DNA from: Platerodrilus igneus
Lineage: Eukaryota > Arthropoda > Insecta > Coleoptera > Lycidae
NCBI GenBank assembly: GCA_036346225.1
Contig: JARFIW010001491.1
Span: 3,720,001 to 3,784,000 of the forward strand
Direction: 5' to 3'
Length of the DNA: 64,000 nucleotides
The notes below the pieces were generated by a model that saw only the letters and a program-made list of their open reading frames with translations, was not told the origin of the DNA and ran no database searches. Both the position numbers and the translations under genes were made by a program. Shown piece after piece: positions 22,501-34,500 of the stretch; position 1 is the stretch's first letter, and each line of letters opens with the position of its first letter.

Positions 22501-25500
22501 TAGGTATTTAACAGTACGCTGTATTTCTACAATTTTTAACACAATCATTATGTATAAATACCACCAAAAACAACCTCTAACTTCTACAAAAGTATGATTT
22601 ACAGTTGTATTTTCATATGAGTACAAAAAAGTCCATTGAGCCAAGAGTAATTGATCTAATCATCAGGCATTTAATTCCAAACTGACTTTGTTGGTAACCA
22701 TCCCAGTACATTTTATTGTAGGTTACGTCAAAGTACATGGTTCACCACGTGGACCCCCATTTATTATTCTGTAATCAAAGGGGCGTTGGACAACTAACCA
22801 AACTTTTACTGCTTACCTGCACATGTGCCTGAGCTTATGGCTCACAACTTATTAATTCGTTTTTGTTTTTCCATCAGGGTCTAATTGCTATTATATATTT
22901 TCTATCCTGGCGTTTTAAGAGAGAATTATGTCTGACCTTTTTTACTGCATGAACTAATGTGATCCTACCATGCAAAAACCGTGTGATCATAGTCATTCTA
23001 TTATAGATACATTGAAATCTTGTCTCTTTATATTTAATGCTGTAATTAATTATTTGAACTTAATACTGGTGGATTTTGCCGTTAAGCTCTTTTATATTTA
23101 GAATAATTATGGTAGGAAATATTCATATTAGTTGGTTCATGATTATTTACTTTCAGTGTTGAAGCTTACTTTAAATGACATACTTCCACTATCAAAGTTT
23201 ATTGAAATAAGTATTAGGTTTATCTGTTTGCGGTTTAAATTAATTTATGAATCTGAGTTTGTTCTAATATGTATTTTATCATAAATAACTTTCTGATCTC
23301 GCGGCTTTAGTTTATTGCATGACACCTGCATTTATTACATGATTATTACATTGTATGATTTATGGGAACTTTCAGCATTTTGTCATTGTTGCAACGCGTA
23401 TCTTATTATGACTCTTGCACTATCTTCATATCGTATTAATTTGTACCAATTTAGTTTAAGACAATTAATTTTTTTTGCTTTAATTATACTAACTATTCTA
23501 ATCGCAATTATATTCTCTAAAATCAAAAGTATTGATATTATATTGAATTAATATTAGTTATTCGTGAAATCCATTATACGGGGTGCATCAATAATAATTT
23601 TGTCTGTTTTAGATTAATTTTTTCCTCCTTTCATCTTTTTTTCTATTTAACATAATTCTAAGGCATTACACGTGTATGATATATGCTATTATTTACTAAC
23701 TTGGATTATAAATATTTGAGCCAGAAGTTCTTCTACTTGTATAATTTGAATAATTAACATTACGATTAAGCCATTGTTTAAAAACAATTTTTGCTTCCTG
23801 TCATACACTACTATAATCAGAAAAAAATGGTGAATCCGAATGTACAAAAAACTAAAATGGCGTCCATAAGAAATAAAAAAGTTGATGATGGTCAGGTAAT
23901 GACAAAACGTTTTTTAACAAATTTAATCTGGCAATTCGATAGGGGGTAAAAAGTGGTCATGGAGATAGTGCTTTTAAATTTTGAATATTATTTGAAATAG
24001 CGGCACTAAAAATAAAAAACGCAAATTCAGTTTGTTTTTTTTATTTTGACAACGATCCTAGGTCATGGATCGAAATGTAAATAAAGTTGATTTTAAAAAA
24101 TATAAGTGGTTTAATTCCCAAAGAAAATTAAGAAGAATGCTAAACAAACCACAACAAACATACAGGGAGAAATTCAGTTTTTTACATTTTTTTAAATATC
24201 TCGGACGCCAAATGAGATGTCAAATTGTTTTGCAGATTATTAATTAGTGTAAAATTTAGCAACTTTGCCGAATTTAAACATACCCTGTACATCCATTAAT
24301 AAGTGAGATTCCCTTAGTGGCCCTCGAATTTGAATCACTATGAAAGTTTATTTGCTGGTGTATAATAATTACAATCCCACGATCCCTCCTAATTTGTATT
24401 TAACATAAATAAAATGTTTATTTTTGTGGTTTTTAAAATTATGATGTAAATAGAACTACCAATTTTTCTGCATTTTGAACATTGTTATACATGAATTGAA
24501 AATTATACAGGGTACTTCAATAATAAGTTCATCCAATTAAGATAAATTTCTTTTTACCTATTTAATTTTCGTATCAGGCATAACACAATGCGTTACAGTA
24601 TCTCATTCAAAAAATTGAAATGTTACTAGTATAATTAAAACAAGACAATAGATTGATTGGTTGTTTTTGGAAACAGAAGAATAGTTATGTCGGTGTTATA
24701 GACCACAGAAGGGTGGTAAAACTGCCGGAGGAAGGCCCTATACTGAAGCATACAGACCAGATTAAGGAAAGTATGCATAAGAAATCACAGAGAACTGCAT
24801 CAAACTAACTTTATGGTTTACACTGCGAGGAACATGAAATAATATTTATAATCTACGGGTACAATATCTTTTGCATCTAAGTAAATTACTATTCACGTGC
24901 ATGCTAAAAATATGGGAAATATTTTACTATGTAATACCATTTCAAAAATATTTAATGTAGCTGGTAGAAAATTGTTGGGCAATAATTTACAACATGGCAT
25001 TTATAGCGACTTATGTAAATTGAAAAAATCTGTATTAATCGAACAAGATACATTTGTCTTCAAAATCAGATTAAATAACATTTTTAAAGTATACCTTTCA
25101 ATTGCACATTATAGGAATGTCCTGAACCATAAAAGATACGGCGGTGGTTATAGATTAGACAAAAATTACCCACTAAGAGTATTCTTTAGTCAACCTTAAA
25201 CTGCAAATGTTATCCATAGATTTCTAGATATTGACTAAAATAACAAATTTGCAACTTTCAACTTTTCTTAATAATTCCATTTTTATTTTAGTTGGAATGT
25301 TGAAATTTCGTATGGTATCATTAAGGCTTAATTCTACATTTAATGGCGATTTACAAAATGTTCCAAATCCAGATTTATTGCACAATAGTAGATTCTTTTT
25401 TGTTATGGTTTACAATTTCAACAATGTGAAACACTTAACCATTATTTTTAAAAAATAACATTAAGGCAGAAAAATGGTTTGTGTAAAAAAGATTTAGTGT

Positions 25501-28500
25501 GTTGTCAATGGTACAGTACTCGATAAATGAAACGAAAGACATGTACGACTTGTAATATCAAAACTATAGAAATTTTGTGGAAGCCTTTTGCAAGTATCTT
25601 ATTATGTAACCTGAACGAAGCCAACCAAATTGTACATTGTTTTATAGAATACGTAAAAACATGTCCGACTGTGGTTCCATTAACGAATCAAGGAGGAAAT
25701 ATAACGTAAAGGTAGAAACAAATACCAACGTTAATGTATTAACACATTTACATGTTAACCCTACTGGATGTGCAGATCTTTTGCACGTGATTGCAATATT
25801 TCCAAAAGTGCAGTAAACAAAATTATTGAGGTATAAATACCATGACTGCAAATGCTTGCCAGTACAAAAACTTCATAGGAGTTTCGGAAAGAAGAGTGAC
25901 ATTTTGTGAGTGGTTTATTACTCAAATTAGACAATGATCCACAGTTTCCAAATACAATTTCTTGGACCGACTAATCTACATTTTCAAATTTCAATCATAG
26001 AAATAAAATGGTTGAATTATAGGCCCTTATTTCATCCAAGGGAATTTAGACGGAGATAAATTATTAGGTTTTATAATTAATGCTCTTGAAGAATTTTTGG
26101 ATGAGCTACCATTAGAAGCAGTTAGAAATGTATGCTAATTTCAACAAAATGGTGCACAACTCCATAATGTCGGGTTAATAATAGACTATTTAAATGAGCG
26201 ATTTCCTCAACATTGGATTGGAAAGAATAGTGCTATTTCATGGCCTCCCTGTTTGCCCTTGCATAAACCCTTTGTATTTTTTTCTATGGGGAGATGTAAT
26301 AAATAGAGTTTACAATACTCCATATAATAGTATACATGTAACAGAAAATAATAAGTGCATTCGAGTCAGTTGATCAAGATTCCACATCAAATGCTATTGT
26401 TCAGATGGATTAGAGAGTTTGCTTGTGTATGGAACAGTATGGTGAACATTTTGAACTGTAGCTTCATGTTGTGATGCTTACTTTTTTATTATTATTATTA
26501 GGTTAATTCTTTTTAAAAAACCGTTGTGTCTTATTAATGTTATTTTTAAAAAATTAAGGTAAGTGTTTTAACTTGTTGCAATTTTCTGTTTCTATGCATT
26601 GATGTAAAAATTTAAAATGGCATCCACAACAAAAAAAGTTGACCATCACGTAGAAGAAACTAATGGATTTGGAAAATTTGTAAATTGTCATTAAGTGCAG
26701 AATCATACTTCATGCTGCCATACCAAATTTTGTCATTCTAACAAAAATAATAACGAAGTTATTAAGGAAAGTTGAAAATTGCAAAATTTTTATTTTAACC
26801 AATATCTAGCAATCTATGGAGAACATTTGCAGTTCAAGATTGGCAATGAAATATCTTCTTAAGTATTAAACCCTGACGGAAAAATTCTGATATTGATGAT
26901 ACAATGCATTCCTTGGAGGTAGAGTGATAATACAGTGCTAGGGTACTACTCAGATAAGACTCTTCAAGGTGTAGCTTTGGTACTATCGTTAAGCAAAACA
27001 AAAGAAACAGCTGAAAGACTCATAATAAGAGCTAGAATATAAGGGCATCAGGAACTGGAGCTAACAGTAACAATGAAAATTGTTCTAAGTCCTCGGATAA
27101 ACCCAAAAGTACCACAATATATCAACCAATAGGCTAAAATTTATTGAATTAACATGTAATTTCTCAAAAATTCCTAAAATACAAACCTTGAAATATATAA
27201 CATTGAATTTAGTTATTAACTCAAGAATGATTAATCAACAACAATCTTGAAGTGCCAAATAGCATACATAATAACACACGAAACAAGGACCCTAGAATCT
27301 GGACACGAGCCAGCAGGAACAACACATAGTCCTTTAAATAATAAATAAACAAAATAAAACACAAGTTTATGGCCACAAAATTGCAGTATAGCTGGTGATG
27401 TTAATATCAATATGTTACTCAGTTTAAACTTGTAATCAGGTTTACACGATTAAATATGTAGCAATATTTCTTAAAATGAAACACTAAATTATAAATCTTA
27501 ATAAAAATAACAAATACTGCATTAAATCTCAAAAGGGATAATAATCAATACAATTTCAATTAATAAAGGCAATCCACAGTGCAGCAAACATGCAAGTATG
27601 AGTGCAGTAAACTCAAATTCAATAAATGGGTAGTTAAATAGTTTAATATGATCGTGTTAAGTGAGTCAACAAATCAGCAACTGCATGACACAGCTCAGAA
27701 CTAGTATACGACCTGAAAAATACACATTCGGCAACTGTGATGGGTCCTGGAGCTTCCAAGGCTTCCTCAAACAGAATGACGTTAACGTCTAAGGCTCAAC
27801 GCAAATGTTGATTAAGCATTAGCAACCAACTGATTCCATAAACAATAATTCCACACAAATAACTCTACATATTCCCAACTAATTTAAGTTTCAAGATGCA
27901 CTGTATCTTCTATTAAATTTAACAGGTGGACACAGCTGACCATTCAAGATAAATCATTAAGATTATTCTTCTAAATAGACGATATGACATCACAGTAAAC
28001 TGCAATTATGAACTTTTATCTATCTGCAATTTGGGCTGACAAATAACACCTATGACTAATAAACAGCAACTACAAATTAACAGTAACACTGAGACTAGTA
28101 CTCAAAACTAACAAGTTGAAAATGCAAGGCATTGTCGCAACGAACTTCCAAATGTAGACTTACTTTAAAACAATTTAAAGAAATTAAAATTATTATGTTG
28201 TAATAATTATAAGTATTTGATAAAATAAAAATTAATTCCCCGGGGGGGTCGGGTATCCGTGGTCAGATTTTGTGGGGGGTACCATATTTCGACTCAGCTA
28301 TGTTAGGGTAGTCCAAATATGTATCGCACATTAATTTTGGACCTATTTCAAATTTTAATTTTCCCGACGGAATATCGCGGGGGCACGGCGTCCCCGTGGC
28401 CCGATTTCAACTGACATCAAAACTTAAGCTCAGGACACCGAGCTGAATCGATTGATGTATCACACATTGATGTCCGACCATTAGAAAGGCCTCGGACGGA

Positions 28501-31500
28501 CAGACGGACAAACAGACGGACGACAAATCGATTTCATAAACGAACGAAGTTCGTTGAAAATAAGACCAGGACTAACACTTAAAATCATATAGTAATTAGG
28601 ATAAAACTGCTACAAAGATTATACTTACCACTGAAGGTGGGTAACAAGGCAATTTGAAAAACGTATGCCTAATTGGGTATTAACAGTCACATCAATAAGT
28701 GTACAGAAATAGGAATGTCAAAATTAATGTCAGTTAATAGTAGGCCATGGCAACAGTAAATTTTTAGCCATGGTGTTAATGAAACAAAAGAAAATAATTT
28801 GTCAATGGTGATAAGTCAGATTGCTTGTCAAAATAATATTTAAGATTGACTTAAAAAGTTTAAAATTTGTGTTTTCTTTTAAAAAATGACTAGATTGGGA
28901 GTATATCAGAACTTTGAAAAGTATCATATGTTATGTTGTTACATACAATCCAAGAACTATATTTTAACAGGTAAACCTTTTCTTCATATAATACCTAAGT
29001 ATTTTTTATCATTGTGCGTCTTTATACTTATTATAGATATCTGGAAAGAATACCTTTCTTGGATAGGTTTTCTATACTCAGAAATAATTTAATTAAGCAT
29101 GGATCATTTACGCAATCAAGACCAAAATCCCACAATAAGGAAAATAAAAAAATTGATGAAAGCAATGTTTTAGCCGTCGTAGAGGCAACTCCTTCAACCT
29201 CGTGTAGGGGCATTCAGGCAGAAGTCGGAGTAATCAAAAGTAGGGCACAGAAGATATTAAAAAAAAATTAAGTTCAGACCCTATAAAACACTAATTGTTC
29301 GGCACTTACACCTTGGAGATGATGAACGTCGCTTAATTTTTTTGTAACTGCTATTTACAACAAATTTAAATAAACAGAAATTTTGCTCGTTCAGTAATAT
29401 GGTCTGAGGAGGCGTATTTTTCAAGTGCTGGTATTTTAACAGACATATTACTAGACATTGGTATCAAGAAAATCATCATCTTGTATATGAGCGTAGGCAG
29501 CAGCGTAGGTTCGGCTTCGGCGTCTCATGTTTTATTTTGGGCTAACAAATAGCATTTAGAAATTATGAAGTCTTATAGGAGACCGATACATAGAAATTTT
29601 TGCAAGATGTAATTACTGAACTCAGATACTGTTTCACTGGCTCGTTTGAACACTATATATTTTCAGTAAGACGGAGGAGCGCCTGCTCATAATTCCACGA
29701 GAATTCGCCTCTTTTTAGAAAATCATTTTCCTAACAAACGGATAGGCACTAATGGGCGAATAAGATGGGCTCCGCGATCGCCCGATCTGTATGTTCTAGA
29801 CTTTTTTTTTGGGATTACTTACAAAACAAAGTTTGTGCCAAGCGCCATCGCAACCCACATGAACTTCGTGAAGCCATTACCCTGGAATTTCAAAATATAC
29901 AAAGACCTTCTATAATTCTGAAAATACTCTAAAACGAATAACCAAACTGTGCGAATTCTTTATTAGAGTAAATGGTAATCATTTTGAACAATTTCCATAG
30001 TATTATTATATGTTGTTGTTGTTAATGTATGTTATATAAAAGACCTATAATTACTATTTATACTGTTAAATATTTATTTACGTTATTAGGTTAATAAAGA
30101 AAAAATAATTCAGTAATCACGTTGAAACATTTGCAGAATAAATAATATGCAAATATATTCATTTTCTTGGCTTACTATTAAGTAACATATTAATTTTGAG
30201 AAAAATGTAATTTATTCAGTTATTTTTCAAAATAGATATAGACTATTATATATTTTTGAAAAACCCAAAAAATGCTTAATTTAATTAGTTAAAATTATAT
30301 AGGGTGTCTTCCTATTTAAAAAAACATATATTTGCTTCATAATTAAAAGACGGATGGCGCAGGAAAGAAACAAACCACGCTAGTGGATTCTACAGAAAAA
30401 GTTTTATAAGAATACCTTATCACCTCTGTAATAAGTTAAAAAACAACCGAGATACGGAGAATGTCCCAAAAGTGATAATTTTCAATTTCACCCAGTATTT
30501 CAAAAACAAAGAGGGCTATGAAAATTTTGTTGACGGCATGTTTAGTTTCACAAAAAAGAGTAGTGTCGCGAAAACCGCGACTCCCTATCTTTAAAAATAA
30601 GCGAGATACCTTATAAAAGTGTCTAAAAATGGAAACCTGTACATGTAATTCCCCGCAGAATTTGTTCGAGGTCCAATTAAAGTTTCACTTTATTTCCCCG
30701 AGAACAGTAAAAAAATTTCACTTTAGTGATGTAACGTGTAAGGGTATCTTAACATATTTGTACATATTACATCATTTTAAGTCTACAATTTAACTATTAA
30801 TTTATAATCTACTCAAGGTCAAAGCCAAGAAGCAAGAGGAATTACTCTTTTCTTTTTAAATGAAATGGCGGTAAATTTAATGAGTATAAAAAAATGGAAA
30901 CGGATTATCCAATGATTAAAAAGTGGGTGTTACAAGTTAATTTACTTAACATGTAACAGTATATGTCCATTTTAAATTTTTTAGGTTTATTTTCATTTAT
31001 AAAAGTTGTTCATAATAATCCAAGTAAATACGGAAAATAAGTAAAACAATTTTTTAGCATGTTCTTTGAAGAATGTGACCTTTTTAAAAGTGCAATGTTG
31101 CATTTTCTACACATAATAGATACTTTTTTGGGTGGAACATTGTGTTTGCTTGTTTTCATAGAAAACTGGATGATCTATGTGATTAAATCTCAATTCTGCA
31201 TTGAATATAAATGAAGACATCATTTATCAGACTTCCTATTATAAATGGTATTTTTTAATCATGCACAAATACAATGCAGTTTGAGCTGTTTATGCTAGTG
31301 CCGAGAATTGTTGAACAGCTACATCAATAAGTGTACAAAAATAGGAATACACTATTATTTGTTGCTTTTACTAATTTTGTAGAAACTAATATTTTGATCT
31401 GATTTATTTACATCTCCATTGTAAGGTTAGATAATCAGATGTGTATAGACTTTCATATGCTATTTTTCTTTCTTGGAATAACTTTTTACTTTTAGCAGTG

Positions 31501-34500
31501 GAAATACATTTTGATAATTCATTCCCTTTATGTTTGTTGTGGTTTGTTTAGCATTCTTCTTAATCTTCTTTGGGAATTAAACCACTCATAGTTTTTAAAA
31601 TCATTTTTATTTAGTTTCGATCCATGACCTAGGATCGTTGTCAAAATAATAAAAACTTGAAGTTTTAAAAACTATGAGTGGTTTAATTCCCAAAGAAGAT
31701 TAAGAAGCATTCATTCCCTTATCTTATCGGTTTATTATGTATAAATTGCTTGTATGGGTAGATTACAAAGTAAGACATTATTGTTTCATCTACACTGATT
31801 TTTGATATATACTTCATTGCTTTTAAATGTTATATTCAATACCAAGTGATCCCATAATAAATCAGTCCTTTTATTCAAGTTCATATTATCACAGACATAA
31901 ATGTATGAAAATACAAAGTGAAGCCTATTTCTAGAAATCATATTTTCAGATGAAAGTGTTACAAACATAATCAGATTGTTCCCAATGATATTCGATATTT
32001 GCTCAAGCAGTAGTAACAGGTTGGAATCATAGTGTCTTTATTTCATATTAAGATATCTCACTATTTTGATTTTTATAATCCGCATATATATTTGTATAAC
32101 TCATTAATGGAGATATATTTTTTTTCAAAGAAAGTAATTCTTTTGAACTTCTGTTACGAGTGTTTGAAGCATTAAGTTTTTTAATTTGTTATTGCCCAAA
32201 AGGGACGGGAATCTCGTACCAAAATAAGGATGCACCGGCCAACTACAGTGGTGCAGGAGTGGGTTCCTATAGGCAAACAATAAATGGAAGAAAATTGAAT
32301 AAAGTTGAGTAATGATTCAAATTTTACCTAGGTACACGTTTAAGCTACTTATCAATAGCACTTACCCTATTAGGTTTTCAATCTGTCAAGTTTAAAGGCG
32401 CTAACTATATGTGGGTCAATAGACTTTCCTCTGACCATCATGTACACCAGGGGTTTGTTAATTATGGGGTATTTTTTGGTAAAATGGGTTTACTTACAAA
32501 GGGTCATCTGTTTCTTTGAACAAATAAAACTACGCTCCACTCACCTGCTTTAAATCTATTATAAAATAACATTATTTAAACATTTCTGTGAACAAACGGG
32601 AATAAAAAAAAATTTAAATGTTCTTACATTAATAATCAAACCAAAAGAGATATTGCCATTACCCATTCAATCCAAATTACACATCCAAGTCTATAACAAA
32701 TTTACCTTACCGGTCCTGTATTACATTGAACTAAGAAATTTTCATCCTTCAGTCCTTGAATTTCAAAATATTCTGCTGGGAAACAAACCGTCCCAATCTC
32801 TTTTGGTTTGTACGTTATGTCGAAAAATCAGTGTTCAATCATGTGAACCCTCATTTATTATTCCATAATTAATAGGATGTTTACAACAAACCAAAACTTT
32901 ACATCTTTTAACCCCACATCTGATAGTGTGGATGACTTTGAAGGAATTGAAATTCTTTGGTTCTAGCAGCTCTCTTGCGATATCATTACCCCCACTTTTC
33001 TGCCTCAGAGGGGTATGCTACTAATGTATTCCTAATATGTGTAAGATGGTTGAGTGTCATGGTTTATTTGTGTTTGTGTTAACCTCCTGTAACTGTGATT
33101 TCAATGAATACATTTCCTGTATAAGGATGTCTGGTTTGTAATTTAATCTCTGTGAGTTTCGTCAACTCGTGGCTTTTTCTATGTATGACATTGTAACTAC
33201 TCAGTTTTTATTGCATATGTCGTAACTGATATCTTTAATTTGTACGTGCATTTTTAAATGAAATATTTTTAATGCACAATGCAAAAGGTTTCTTTATAGG
33301 TTATGAGAAATATATTGAAGTTTGTTTTCAGTTTTGGTGGTTTTTAAAATAATTAATGAATCGGAGTTTAATTTCGAATGTATTCTACACAAATAAAATG
33401 ATGCTTTTGTTCTTAGTAGGCAAATCTGGACATTCTAGTAAAATCCACTCGACACCTCTTAATATATATAACGCAATTCCAATAAATTTTAGTTGTATTT
33501 TTACAAATTCATATTCAGATCAGAATGATACAGGCTTACATCAGTTTACCCAAGACTTAATTTCATCGTTATGAAACCCAGAAGTTTATTTGAATTCTTA
33601 TATTGAATTAATCCATTAAGATAGGCACCGAGTATTGGAATGAAAATGGGAGAAGTGTGATCCAATCCAGTAAAATAAAATTATCTAACACATTTGGTTT
33701 TTTTGCACAATTTCTGTATTTAATTTAACTGATTCAAACATTTTATAACAGCATATTTATAGGTGAAAAATAAGTAAAACAAAAACTGTTACACATCTAT
33801 CTACTAAAAGCATTAGTAAAATATTGTTTTTCGTCGACCGTCTATTAATGTCAATATTAACGAATGATTTTATTTTAAAAAGGATGCATTAATGGACGTC
33901 ATTAATGCACTCTTTTTCATTAAGTAACTCTTTTTGTGACTTTGTGGTTTTGATGTTTTAATAGAGGTATAACATCAACCAGAAATATGGATATGCATCC
34001 TTGTTGTTAAATTCGCATGTCATACATTTCAGTGGTGACTAGTTTTCCTTTAGCAAAAGTGAAGTTTATGTAAAAGCGAAAATGTATGAAGTTGACATTA
34101 TTGTATTCTGATGTTCTTTGTGGAAAAGTAAATTTTATCGTACTTGCGGTCGACGAAAAAATGTAATCAACTCGTTTGCTAATAGGCGATTAATAATCTC
34201 AACTATTAAAGCACTCACTTGCGTCGCTCGTTCGTGCTTTAAACAGTTTGATTATTAATCGCCTTCATTAACCAACTAGTTGATTAAATAACTATTAAAG
34301 CTATGTTGCTTAGATTTTAGTGTGAATTAAAATTTACTTATTATTTAAATAAATTATTTTCGTGTCTGCAGCTTGAATTATTAGAAGAAAAAGTTGCAAA
34401 TGCCAGTATGCAAATAAAAGGATGGAGGCTTCCAAGTCGCGATGGAGTTGAAATAGAATCAAATAAATTAGTTGAAATTTCAAAAGATAGGCTTGTATCA

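Noticed and set aside
24065..24247. 60-codon basic frame starting [10 protein letters not shown]
   Set aside because: It lies across the Penelope-type repeat present at 31532 and 53481, where the frame is not kept.
28238..28560. Possible CpG-island promoter
   Set aside because: The GACGGACA run and hairpin end look like a dispersed repeat, and no gene start lies next to it.
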